The notes beneath the pieces are model-generated. The model ran no database searches and was not told the DNA's origin. It saw nothing but the letters and a program-made list of their open reading frames with translations. Positions 8,610 to 16,726 of a stretch of DNA of 64,000 bases are shown piece by piece (the stretch's first letter is position 1; the number at the start of each line of letters is the position of its first letter). The stretch is from Paenibacillus sp. YN15 (GTDB lineage: Bacteria; Bacillota; Bacilli; Paenibacillales; NBRC-103111), in assembly GCF_003285005.1 (NCBI RefSeq), contig NZ_QMFA01000039.1:1-64000 (forward strand), written 5' to 3'. Both the position numbers and the translations under genes were made by a program.

Positions 8610-9074
8610 GTGGCTTTTCATATTGTGCTGGTAGAACCGGAAATTCCGGCAAATACCGGCAACATTGCGCGTACCTGCGCCGCTACGGGGACGCATCTTC
8701 ATTTGGTGCGGCCGCTTGGCTTTAATACCGATGACAGAACCCTGAAGCGTGCCGGACTGGACTACTGGCATGCGGTGCAGGTTCATTATCATGACAGCTT
8801 TCAAGAGGTGAAGGAGCTGTACCCGGAGGGCCGTTTCTTCTGCGCCACCACCAAAACGGACAAGCTGTATACGGACATGTCCTACCGGGACGGGGACTTT
8901 CTGGTTTTCGGCAAGGAAACCAAGGGTTTGGGACCGGACATTATCCAGGCCCATGCCGATACTGCCATCCGGATGCCCATGACCGATGCCGTGCGTTCCC
9001 TGAACCTGTCCAATTCGGCTGCCATTATTTTGTATGAAGCCTTAAGACAAAACGGGTTTTTGCAACTGAAATAA
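8610..9074 (+). CDS. trmL: tRNA (cytidine/uridine-34-2'-O)-methyltransferase, SPOUT family
   Basis: Methylates the ribose of the wobble nucleotide in tRNA-Leu. The 154-residue protein is a minimal SPOUT methyltransferase with the TrmL/CspR hallmarks: HIVLVEPEIPANTGNIARTC at the N-terminus, the cofactor-binding knot segments LVFGKETKGLG and IRMPMTDAVRSLNLSNSAAI near the C-terminus. The second GTG (8610) is chosen: AGGTGA lies six bases upstream and the start then matches the family (start-AFHIVL). A GTG at 8601 overlaps that ribosome site. Its neighbours are unrelated. Confidence 0.93.
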   Translation: MAFHIVLVEPEIPANTGNIARTCAATGTHLHLVRPLGFNTDDRTLKRAGLDYWHAVQVHYHDSFQEVKELYPEGRFFCATTKTDKLYTDMSYRDGDFLVFGKETKGLGPDIIQAHADTAIRMPMTDAVRSLNLSNSAAIILYEALRQNGFLQLK

Positions 9075-9205
9075 ATCAGCAAACCTTCTATTTACATATT
9101 TTTTTAACAATTTTAAGTCAATATTTATGTTTCTAGCAGGGTTTTTTGTATTAATATTGAATTGTTATAGAGCAAGAATAATTATCTTTTAAGGGAGGGG
9201 ACGTC

Positions 9206-9460
9206 ATGAAACCAGCAGGTGTCGTGCGCAAGGTAGATCAACTGGGCCGCATCGTGTTACCGAAATCGCTGCGGAAACGGTATCAAATGAACGAAGGTGA
9301 TCCCGTAGAGATTTTGGTTCAAGGCGACCATATTATCTTGGAACGTTACCGTCCGAGATGTGTATTTTGCGGGTCCATGGAAGAAGTGACAGACTTCAAG
9401 GAAAAACAGATTTGTTCCGCTTGCCTGCGCGAAATGAACATGCTGTTGAAACAGGCTTGA
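9206..9460 (+). CDS. AbrB/SpoVT-family transition-state regulator with C-terminal Cys pairs
   Basis: A small DNA-binding protein of 84 residues. The N-terminal swapped-hairpin AbrB domain (about 1-50) reads KPAGVVRKVDQLGRIVLPKS, as in B. subtilis AbrB and Abh. The C-terminal third differs: it carries CVFC (about 50-53) and CSAC (about 71-74), two CxxC pairs that look like a zinc-binding knuckle and replace the usual AbrB oligomerisation domain. Likely a regulator of stationary-phase or sporulation genes. GGGAGGGG precedes the ATG. The gene stands alone, with a terminator downstream. Confidence 0.9.
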   Translation: MKPAGVVRKVDQLGRIVLPKSLRKRYQMNEGDPVEILVQGDHIILERYRPRCVFCGSMEEVTDFKEKQICSACLREMNMLLKQA

Positions 9461-9484
9461 TCCGTTTCCAACGTTCCAAATAAA

Positions 9485-9531
9485 AAGCACCACGCCCGGC
9501 TTTTTGGCCTAAGCGTGATGCTTCTTTTTTT
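9485..9531 (+). terminator. intrinsic terminator after the AbrB-like gene
   Basis: AAGCACCACGC pairs with GCGTGATGCTT around a 17-base loop, followed by an eight-T tract. Confidence 0.85.
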
Positions 9532-9573
9532 GTGAACATGCGGCGGTGCGCTTGTTCATTCGGGGGATTATTA

Positions 9574-10653
9574 TCACTTGAAAAAAACAAAGTGGGTAGG
9601 CATGGAGCGCATCCGGCCGTTGTCCGAGGGGCGGTTGATCAGCTCGCTGCCCCAGACCAGGGTGGAGGAGCCGCCCCCGTCCAGATTGTAAGCATCGCGG
9701 ATGCCCATCTGCTGCAGCTTGTCCTGCAGCTCCGATAGAGATGCTCCGGCGCTGCCCCGGTCGTCGCCGCCGTCTGTCACAATGAACAGCAGCTGGTCAT
9801 TCTTGAAATTGCCCACCACTGTACGGGCGGCCCTGTACGGGCTGGTCATCCATTTGACGGGAATGGTCTGCTTCTTGCCGTCCTTCAGCAGAATGGGGGT
9901 GAAGGAGGCGCCAAACTGGGGCTTCAGCCTGTCCAGCTCCTCCTGCTTGCTGAACATGCCGCCGATGAGCTGGCGCTGGTCGTTCAGGCCGACAAAGCTT
10001 AACTCCTGGGAGGGGAAAAAGCCGTACACGTACTTGCCGTTCTGAATCGTATTGCCAGTGGGGTAGCGTTTGCCGGTGCCGCTTTCATCGGCGAAGCCCC
10101 CTGCATTCACTCCGGCGATTCCGCCAAGACGGTTGACGGCGGCCAAGGTGGTTTCGCTTTTGCCGATTTTGTCTCCGGCCAGGGCCATCTTCATGGCCTT
10201 GTCCGTTTTCAGCTCCGCCTTCAAGGCGTAGCCCTTATAGGAGGAAGCGGAGAAGGAATAGAGCTTCAGATCGATATTGCCGGAGGAGGCCGAACGGATC
10301 GGCGCGCCCAGCACATTGGAGATCCGCCGCTCAAAAATCTGCGCAGGCTTGTTCGTTTGCTCCGAGGCTGTCTTCAGCATCAGGGAAACCTGGGCGGCGC
10401 TTTCGTTATACAGGTCGTAGTGCTTCAGAATGGTAGACTGAATGGCGGAGCTGTCCTGGGAGGCTTTCTCCAGCTTGCCGGCGAGGCCGGCGGTATCCTC
10501 GGACAGATTCACCTGGGGCAGCTCCGCGGAAGACATGGCGGCAATGGGAGGCATCAGCCGGGTGCTGTCGGTAAACAGCATCCAGACCGCCATTCCCAGA
10601 AAAGGAGCGGTGGCCAGAAGAAACAGCCGGTTGATGGCTTGTTTATGGTTCAT
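9574..10653 (-). CDS. phosphodiester glycosidase (NAGPA-domain) family protein
   Basis: Membrane-anchored extracellular protein of 359 residues. An N-terminal signal anchor (about 9-27) is followed by a helical linker, and then an NAGPA domain (about 165-359) with GIAGVNAGGF, RTVVGNFKNDQLLFIVTDGG and the hallmark YNLDGGGSSTL. The family cleaves GlcNAc-phosphodiester bonds; in Bacillales such proteins are linked to wall teichoic acid or exopolysaccharide processing. Its start codon overlaps the stop codon of the upstream coiled-coil protein gene by four bases, so the two are translationally coupled and may form one surface complex. The true substrate is not visible. Confidence 0.85.
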   Translation of the reverse strand: MNHKQAINRLFLLATAPFLGMAVWMLFTDSTRLMPPIAAMSSAELPQVNLSEDTAGLAGKLEKASQDSSAIQSTILKHYDLYNESAAQVSLMLKTASEQTNKPAQIFERRISNVLGAPIRSASSGNIDLKLYSFSASSYKGYALKAELKTDKAMKMALAGDKIGKSETTLAAVNRLGGIAGVNAGGFADESGTGKRYPTGNTIQNGKYVYGFFPSQELSFVGLNDQRQLIGGMFSKQEELDRLKPQFGASFTPILLKDGKKQTIPVKWMTSPYRAARTVVGNFKNDQLLFIVTDGGDDRGSAGASLSELQDKLQQMGIRDAYNLDGGGSSTLVWGSELINRPSDNGRMRSMPTHFVFFK

Positions 10654-11081
10654 TTCAGCACATCCAGATTATGCTGGAGCTCCTCCAGCTGTTTCTTGAC
10701 CTCGGCCAGCTGGGTATAAAGCTGGTTGCTGTTGTCGGTTTTGCTGTTGGCGCTGTCCCTGGTAAAGGCCAGAAGCTCATTCAGGGAATCCACCTTGGTC
10801 TGGAGCTGGGCGATCTCGGTTTGGAAAGCGGCCTTCAGATCGCCGATCTGGGTCTGGTAATCCTGCTGGATGGCTTCCAGCTGCGTCTTGTTCTGCACTG
10901 CAATCTGTTCCGCGATTTGGCCCCGGAGATGATCGCTGTAGGCTTTGGTCCCCCATACCCCCAAAGCGATCAAAAAGACCCAGGCCATCAGAAGAATGGC
11001 GTAAGTATGCTTCTTTTTGGAAGTGGTGGATTTGACGCCGCGCATATACGTCTCTTGTCTGGCGTCCAAAGGCAAGCTCAT
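10650..11081 (-). CDS. small membrane-anchored coiled-coil protein
   Basis: 143 residues, not assigned to a named family. A basic N-terminus, one transmembrane segment (about 27-47, AILLMAWVFLIALGVW) and a long heptad-patterned extracellular helix (about 52-143, rich in Gln, Leu, Glu and Lys). The second of two nearby ATGs is used because GAGGTGA lies eight bases upstream of it and only two from the first. It overlaps the phosphodiester glycosidase gene by four bases, so a scaffold or partner role for that enzyme is the simplest inference. Confidence 0.7.
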   Translation of the reverse strand: MSLPLDARQETYMRGVKSTTSKKKHTYAILLMAWVFLIALGVWGTKAYSDHLRGQIAEQIAVQNKTQLEAIQQDYQTQIGDLKAAFQTEIAQLQTKVDSLNELLAFTRDSANSKTDNSNQLYTQLAEVKKQLEELQHNLDVLK

Positions 11082-11194
11082 GAACATGTCACCTCAAGGA
11101 GAAATTTAAATTGTCCGCCATTAGTATAGCATAGGTCTTCCGCCAGGGGCGAGGGACTTTAGTGGCGATTGCTGTCAGAGAGGTGAAGAAACGG

Positions 11195-12790
11195 TTACGA
11201 TCTGTCGCCTCTTCCCGAATTCCTGCGGTATTCACCGGGAGATTGGCCGGTGAGCTTCTTGAACACCTTGCTGAAATATTTTTCGTCCTGATACCCGACG
11301 AGAAGGGCCACCTGACACAGACGGAAGTCCGGATTCAAAAGCAGCAGCTTGGCTTTTTCGATGCGGATGCGGGCAATATAGTCGGACAGGTTTTCTTTAA
11401 GCTCCTGCTTGAATTTGCGGGAGATATATTCCCGGCTGAGATAGAAGCGGTCGGCTATGTCCTGAAGGGAGATTTCCTCCTCGGCATGCTCCCGCAGGTA
11501 ATGGGCAATTTCATAGATGGCGTGCCTGTCCTCCCGAAGCTGCCGGGTATGAAGGTCCGCCAGTAGCAGCAATTGCCCGGCAGTCCGGCGCTCCCACTCC
11601 GGCAGCGACAGGCTGCCGTCCGGCTCCAGGGGAATGGCGGGCTCCGGCAGCTCCGCGCCGTCCTTGGCCCAGCGCGCCTGAAAAAGCGCAAATTCCTGCT
11701 TCCACAGCTCCAACTGGTCCACGGTAATGCGGCTCCACTGCCGGATATCCGCGAAGAGCTTGCCCGCCGCCGCCGCAATTTTCTCCTCGTGGGCGCTTTG
11801 GACAGCCAAACGCAGCTCCTCCTCATACTCCCGGAAGGGAAGCGGACGGAAGGCAGGCTCCTGCCCGGGCAGAGCCTCGTGAGTCCATCCCTCGCGCTTC
11901 AGCAGATTGCGGCTGCGCAGGGTTTGCAGCGCTTCCCGGTAGGCGGTGGACAACCCCTGGGGAAAGGGGGCGGCGCGGCTGAGCCCCATATCGAAGCTGC
12001 CGCCAAGAGTCTGCCGGATGCCGCCGGCAATGCGCCGGAGCTCCTCGCCCGCGCTGCCGGTGCGCCGCCAGATCAGCAGCACGATGGCGCCGGCGCCGTC
12101 CCCATGACGGAAGGCGTGGCCGGTTTTGTCCCGGCTGAGGTACTCGTTGCAGATATTCAACAGCGAAAAATAGAGCAGATCCATGCCGGAGGCGAACTTG
12201 CGGCGGATATCCGGCGGGATGTCCGACAGCCCGATAACCCCTATCCGGCACTCCCGGTTGTCCGGGGAATACCCCAAATCGCGGATCAGACTGTCCTTCA
12301 GCTTCCCGTAATAGGAGACGTCCTCCAGCAGATTGGACAGCATCCGCTCCCAGTACACCGGCTTAATTTGGTTAACCTCCATATTATGCTCCTGCTGTCT
12401 GCGCTCCGACTCCGCCTCCAGCCGCCGGCTGTCCACCGCCTTCTGAATGGCCTCCGCCAGCTCTGCCGGATCGATGGGCTTGAGCAGATAGTCCTGCCCG
12501 CCGCATTTCACCGCCGTGCGGACCAGCTCGAAATCATCGTGGCCGCTGATGACAATCACCTTGGTGCGGGGGCAATGCTCCTTGATCCATTCAAGCAAGC
12601 CTGTGCCGCCCATCCCCGGCATCAGCATATCGGTGAATACCAGATCCGGCTGAAGCGCGGGAATAAGCCGGACCGCCGTTTCTCCGTCCTCCGCCTCCTC
12701 CACGCCGGTAATGCCGAAGGAAGGCCAATCCGCCAAAAGACGGATGGCGTGCCTCACATGCTTCTCATCATCCACGATCAATGCCTTCAT
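11195..12790 (-). CDS. YesN-type response regulator with AraC DNA-binding domain
   Basis: 531 residues. The receiver domain (1-120) has DDE at the N-terminus, phospho-acceptor D54 in FTDMLMPGM, and K105 in LLKPIDP. A long helical middle follows. The C-terminal AraC-type double helix-turn-helix (about 430-525) contains ISLQDIADRFYLSREYISRKFKQELKENLSDYI and LVGYQDEKYFSKVFKKLTGQSPGEYR. Its start overlaps the end of the sensor kinase gene by 23 bases; AGGAGG precedes the ATG at 12790. It probably activates the divergent sugar ABC transporter at 14749-18037, the usual arrangement of YesMN systems in Paenibacillus. Confidence 0.93.
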   Translation of the reverse strand: MKALIVDDEKHVRHAIRLLADWPSFGITGVEEAEDGETAVRLIPALQPDLVFTDMLMPGMGGTGLLEWIKEHCPRTKVIVISGHDDFELVRTAVKCGGQDYLLKPIDPAELAEAIQKAVDSRRLEAESERRQQEHNMEVNQIKPVYWERMLSNLLEDVSYYGKLKDSLIRDLGYSPDNRECRIGVIGLSDIPPDIRRKFASGMDLLYFSLLNICNEYLSRDKTGHAFRHGDGAGAIVLLIWRRTGSAGEELRRIAGGIRQTLGGSFDMGLSRAAPFPQGLSTAYREALQTLRSRNLLKREGWTHEALPGQEPAFRPLPFREYEEELRLAVQSAHEEKIAAAAGKLFADIRQWSRITVDQLELWKQEFALFQARWAKDGAELPEPAIPLEPDGSLSLPEWERRTAGQLLLLADLHTRQLREDRHAIYEIAHYLREHAEEEISLQDIADRFYLSREYISRKFKQELKENLSDYIARIRIEKAKLLLLNPDFRLCQVALLVGYQDEKYFSKVFKKLTGQSPGEYRRNSGRGDRS

Positions 12791-14582
12791 GATGCAAACC
12801 TCCTTCTTGAAGCGGAATATAGAGCTCCACACGCAAGCCGCCCTCTTCCGGCGATTCCACGGTCAGAACCGCTTGCGGATTATAATACAGCCGGATGCGG
12901 GCAATGACATTCAGCAATCCGATGCCGCTGTCCTCTCCGTTTTCGGCAGCCGGCCCCTGGCGGAGCTTCTCCCGGAGAGCCGCCAGCTCCCCGGCGGACA
13001 TGCCCTTGCCGTTGTCGGTTACTTCGATCCGCAGCTCCTCATCCGGGGACAGGCTTGCGGCGATGAGGATGCGTCCGCCTGCTGTGGAGTCGTAGCCATG
13101 CTTGAAGTAATTTTCAACCAGCGGCTGGAGAATCATCTTGGGAACGGGAATGGCCAGAGTACCGGGCTGCGCCCTGATTTCCACCTGGAGCTTCTCGTCG
13201 AAGCGCTGCTGCTGAAGCTCCAGATAACCCTTGACATAATCGATCTCCTGCTGCAAGGACACGATGGTCTTGTCCGTATTCATCTGATACCGCATCATCC
13301 TCCCCAACGAGGCAATCAGGGCGTAAATCCGGTTCTCCCCGTGCTGGAGGGCCAGGGTGCCGATGGACTGCAGGGCATTGTTGAGAAAATGCGGGTTGAT
13401 CTGGGCCTGGAGCGCCTTGAGCTCATTGATCCGGTTGGCCAGCTTCAGGGCGTATTCCCGCAGAATAAGCTCGTTTAGGGACTGCATCATAATCCGGAAG
13501 CGGCGGGCCAGAATGCCGATTTCATCTGTGCTTCTGGAGTCGATCTCCACATGGAGCTGGCCGGCCTGAATTTTATTGATGGCGGAGATCAGCGACTGGA
13601 TCGGCGCGGTGAAACGGATGGAAATCATAACGGTGGCGATAATGACAATAATCAGAAACAACGTGTACACTCCGGCGTTGATCCGGGTGAGATCGCGGGC
13701 ATCCTCGTACAGATGACTGTAGGGAATCTGCTTGACCACGGTCCATTCCATAAAGGGGGTTTCCATCTTCTGGTAGATGCTCATGCCGCTAAAATCCCCT
13801 TCCTTCCATTCGAAGCTGCCTTCATCGGCGGTAAGCTGGGTATGCCAGCTGCTTGCCGGTTTGCTGCCCCATTCGGAAGGGAGCTTGCTGTAAACAATTG
13901 TTCCATTTTCATCCAAAATGTACAGGTTTTCATATTGGGGATTATACAGCTGGGTGCAAATCCGCTCCAGAAAATCCGGACGCAGATCTACCGACATCAG
14001 GCCCAGCTGCTGAACCGCGGGCACATTATAGATGGGGCGGTGCAGGGTGAATACCGGGTAAGGTTCGTTTTTGGGAAAATAGCTGACGCCGTAATCATGG
14101 GCCGGATGGGTGGCCTCCATATAGGATTGGTAGCCTGCAAAAGACCGTGGCTCCGCCGTAGTACCGGCGCGCTCCCGGGGGGAGCTGACCAGGCGGCCGT
14201 TGACATACAGGAAATGCTCGCCGGATTCATACAAATCCAGATGGACCTGGGCTATCTCGCTGACGGAGCGGCTGACCAGCTGTACCGCACGGAGCAAATC
14301 GCTGCGCTGGTCAATATTGCCCTGATAGCCGCTTTGCAGGATGTTGAACACCCGGTAATCACTGTAAGCGCTTAATGTAGCCTGATCGATAATACTGAGA
14401 TAATGGATCAGATTGGTTTTGCCCTGAAAGATCAGATTGCGGTTCTCGTGGATGGTATTCTTCCTGACGGTTTCCTTGTTGTACGAATAGGTGATGAGGA
14501 TGGAGGCGGCGATGGGAATAATGGTGGCGATGAGCATAAACAGAATCAGCTTGTTGCGGATGCTCCCCTTGATCCGAATCAT
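12768..14582 (-). CDS. YesM-type sensor histidine kinase
   Basis: 604 residues. TM1 (about 11-32), an extracellular Cache-type ligand domain (about 33-295), TM2 (about 302-322), HAMP (about 323-375), the His_kinase domain with phospho-acceptor H398 in QAQINPHFLNNALQSIG, and HATPase_c with VTDNGKGM and GIGLLNV. It likely senses an extracellular sugar or a binding-protein complex and phosphorylates the AraC-type regulator encoded directly downstream. The start at 14582 lies nine bases after GGAAGGGAG; an ATG six bases earlier is too close to that site. Confidence 0.93.
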   Translation of the reverse strand: MIRIKGSIRNKLILFMLIATIIPIAASILITYSYNKETVRKNTIHENRNLIFQGKTNLIHYLSIIDQATLSAYSDYRVFNILQSGYQGNIDQRSDLLRAVQLVSRSVSEIAQVHLDLYESGEHFLYVNGRLVSSPRERAGTTAEPRSFAGYQSYMEATHPAHDYGVSYFPKNEPYPVFTLHRPIYNVPAVQQLGLMSVDLRPDFLERICTQLYNPQYENLYILDENGTIVYSKLPSEWGSKPASSWHTQLTADEGSFEWKEGDFSGMSIYQKMETPFMEWTVVKQIPYSHLYEDARDLTRINAGVYTLFLIIVIIATVMISIRFTAPIQSLISAINKIQAGQLHVEIDSRSTDEIGILARRFRIMMQSLNELILREYALKLANRINELKALQAQINPHFLNNALQSIGTLALQHGENRIYALIASLGRMMRYQMNTDKTIVSLQQEIDYVKGYLELQQQRFDEKLQVEIRAQPGTLAIPVPKMILQPLVENYFKHGYDSTAGGRILIAASLSPDEELRIEVTDNGKGMSAGELAALREKLRQGPAAENGEDSGIGLLNVIARIRLYYNPQAVLTVESPEEGGLRVELYIPLQEGGLHHEGIDRG

Positions 14583-14672
14583 GGGCATAAGCTCCCTTCC
14601 AAAAGCGGGCCAGGTCAATATTTTACACTTTACTTGTCATCTGGCGATGTGTTCTCCCTATACGGCTTTTTC

Positions 14673-14687
14673 TATACTTAGTGTATA
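14673..14687. promoter_or_regulatory. inverted repeat between the YesMN genes and the transporter
   Basis: TATACTTAGTGTATA is an almost perfect 15-bp palindrome in the 166-bp divergent spacer between the sensor kinase and the first permease. It could be an operator or part of a promoter. AraC-type regulators usually bind direct repeats, so the assignment is tentative. Confidence 0.35.
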
Positions 14688-14748
14688 AGGAATTGCGCAC
14701 CCGGTAAAGCCTCATTTGGGGCCGGGAGCCTGGAGGGGAGTGTCGGAT

Positions 14749-15696
14749 ATGACAAACGGACAATGGGAGGAATCACTTGCGCCTGCCGCAAGGGCAGCGG
14801 ATGCTCCAGGCGGAAGAAGAGCCAGGCGGCGCAGAGAGTGGGGAGTGCAGCTGGTATTTGTGGGACCCGCGTTTGTGTTTTTCAGCGCCATCGTGCTGCT
14901 CCCTTTTTTCCTGGGGATGTATTATTCCTTCACTGACTGGAATGGGGTCAACTCGGATATGGCCTGGGTGGGGCTGGAGAATTTCAGGCAAATTTTTACC
15001 GGGGACCGGGCTTTTTGGGAGGCGTTTTCGTTCACGGCCCGCTTCTCTGTATGCAGCGTAGTATTGATGAACCTGCTTGCGTTTGCGCTGGCTTTCCTGC
15101 TTACCCGGCCTCTCAAAACAAGGAATATTCTGCGCACTATCTTTTTTCTGCCCAACGTGATCGGAGGATTGCTTCTGGGCTTTATCTGGCAATTTATCTT
15201 CATCAAGGGTTTCGCCTCCATCGGCGCAGCCACCGGAATCGGCTTCTTCGAGCTTCCTTGGCTGGGGGATGAGCGGACCGCCTTCTGGGGCATTCTGATT
15301 GTGAGCATCTGGCAGGGAGCCGGTTATCTGATGATTATTTACATTGCCGCTTTGGTCAATATTCCGGCTGAGCTGCTGGAGGCCGCCCGGATCGATGGGG
15401 CCACTGTCTGGGACACCTTGAAGAATATTATCCTTCCCCTGGTGATGCCGGCGGTTACGGTTTGCCTGTTTTTGGCTATCTCCTGGGCCTTCAAAATGTT
15501 CGATCTCAACATGTCCTTGACCAAAGGGGGACCCTTCCGGTCTACAGAATCCGTTGCGCTTAACATCTATGCCGAAGCCTTCCAGAATAACCGCTACGGT
15601 CTGGGGACGGCCAAGGCGCTCCTGTTCTTCCTGGCGGTAGCGGCCATTACCGGCCTGCAGGTCTTCCTTACCAAGCGCAAGGAGGTGGAAGTATAA
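14749..15696 (+). CDS. sugar ABC transporter permease (CUT1, MalF/UgpA-like)
   Basis: Inner-membrane permease of 315 residues with six predicted transmembrane segments after a basic, hydrophilic N-terminal extension of about 40 residues. The conserved cytoplasmic EAA loop is ELLEAARIDGATVWDTLKNIILP (about 210-232). The ATG at 14749 is preceded by GGAGGGGAG at eight bases. It forms an operon with the next permease (stop and start share one base). No ATPase is encoded in the operon, so a shared MsmX-type ATPase elsewhere is expected. Confidence 0.93.
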   Translation: MTNGQWEESLAPAARAADAPGGRRARRRREWGVQLVFVGPAFVFFSAIVLLPFFLGMYYSFTDWNGVNSDMAWVGLENFRQIFTGDRAFWEAFSFTARFSVCSVVLMNLLAFALAFLLTRPLKTRNILRTIFFLPNVIGGLLLGFIWQFIFIKGFASIGAATGIGFFELPWLGDERTAFWGILIVSIWQGAGYLMIIYIAALVNIPAELLEAARIDGATVWDTLKNIILPLVMPAVTVCLFLAISWAFKMFDLNMSLTKGGPFRSTESVALNIYAEAFQNNRYGLGTAKALLFFLAVAAITGLQVFLTKRKEVEV

Positions 15697-16532
15697 TGAA
15701 TACAAGCCGGTCCTACAATTCCCGGATTTTTGTGGCGGAATGTTTGGCGATTCTGCTGGCGCTGGTGTTTTTGACCCCCTTCTATTTCGCCGTCATCAAT
15801 TCTTTCAAAAGCTTCGGCGATCTTCTGACCGATTCCGCCGGCTGGCCCAAGTCCTGGCATCCGGGCAACTATTCCCGGGCGTGGAGCCTTCTACGATTTC
15901 CCCGGGTGTTCGGCAACTCGCTTCTGATCACAGTAATCGCCAATGCAGGGCTGGTGGTGATCAGCGCCATGGCCGCCCACCGGATGATCCGGGTGCCAAC
16001 CCGGTTTAACAAAGGGGTGTTCGGCTTATTCGTCGCCTCCATGATTATCCCGTTCCAGTCCATTATGATTCCCCTGGTCAAGGTGGTCAGCGCGCTGGGC
16101 ATCCAAAACAGCTACGTGGGTATCATTATCTGCTATTTCGGCTTTGGCACCATGCTGTCGGTGTTTCTGTATCACGGCTATATGAAATCCATCCCCAAGG
16201 AGATGGAAGAATCCGCTGTGGTGGACGGCTGTTCCCCCTACGGCGTATTCTGGAGGATCGTGTTTCCCCTGCTGAAGCCGATGACGGTTACGGTGCTGCT
16301 TCTAAACAGTCTGTGGATCTGGAATGACTTCCTGCTGCCTCTTCTGATCCTGAGCAGTCCCGGCCTGCGGACCATCCCCCTTGCGGCCAGCTCGTTCTTC
16401 GCCCAATACACCAAACAATGGGACTTGGGTTTGGCTTCGCTGGTGCTGGGCATCATTCCGATTATTATCTTTTTCCTGGCCATGCAAAAGCATATTATTG
16501 AAGGCATTACCGCCGGCTCTGTAAAGGGATAA
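15696..16532 (+). CDS. sugar ABC transporter permease (CUT1, MalG-like)
   Basis: 278 residues, six transmembrane segments, EAA loop PKEMEESAVVDGCSPYGVFWRIVFPL (about 166-191). The ATG overlaps the stop codon of the first permease in the TAATG arrangement, so translation is coupled. It pairs with that permease as the transmembrane heterodimer and receives substrate from the lipoprotein encoded at 16727-18037. Confidence 0.94.
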   Translation: MNTSRSYNSRIFVAECLAILLALVFLTPFYFAVINSFKSFGDLLTDSAGWPKSWHPGNYSRAWSLLRFPRVFGNSLLITVIANAGLVVISAMAAHRMIRVPTRFNKGVFGLFVASMIIPFQSIMIPLVKVVSALGIQNSYVGIIICYFGFGTMLSVFLYHGYMKSIPKEMEESAVVDGCSPYGVFWRIVFPLLKPMTVTVLLLNSLWIWNDFLLPLLILSSPGLRTIPLAASSFFAQYTKQWDLGLASLVLGIIPIIIFFLAMQKHIIEGITAGSVKG

Positions 16533-16591
16533 TGGCTCGGGTGAAAAGGGATAGTGGCCCGGATGAAAAGGGATAGTGGATCAAGTGAAAT
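16526..16591 (+). repeat. three tandem 22-bp repeats
   Basis: Units start GGGATAATGGCTCGG, GGGATAGTGGCCCGG and GGGATAGTGGATCAA, each ending in TGAAAA or TGAAAT. The first unit overlaps the stop codon of the permease. The period is exactly 22 bases, two helical turns, so the units would present one DNA face. Confidence 0.7.
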
Positions 16592-16599
16592 GGATGTTT

Positions 16600-16615
16600 G
16601 TCACATTTATGTGAC
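16600..16615. promoter_or_regulatory. inverted repeat GTCACA-N4-TGTGAC upstream of the solute-binding protein gene
   Basis: A perfect 6-bp dyad with a TTTA centre, about 65 bases upstream of a TATAAT-like -10 box (16680-16685). It suggests that the binding protein gene has its own promoter and a regulator site between it and the permeases. The factor is not identified. Confidence 0.45.
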
Positions 16616-16726
16616 TGTTTAACAATATCTTGCACCTTTTTGATCAATCCCGGAAGTGGGATGCCCCGGGGCGGTCCTCTATAATCGGATCAGAACCATA
16701 AACCAAGGTAAGAAGGGGAGATTTCG

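Noticed and set aside
11573-12907. 444-codon plus-strand ORF opposite the YesN-type regulator
   Set aside because: Low-complexity Leu/Ala/Gln/Pro composition typical of antisense frames, and the regulator on the minus strand has clear domains.
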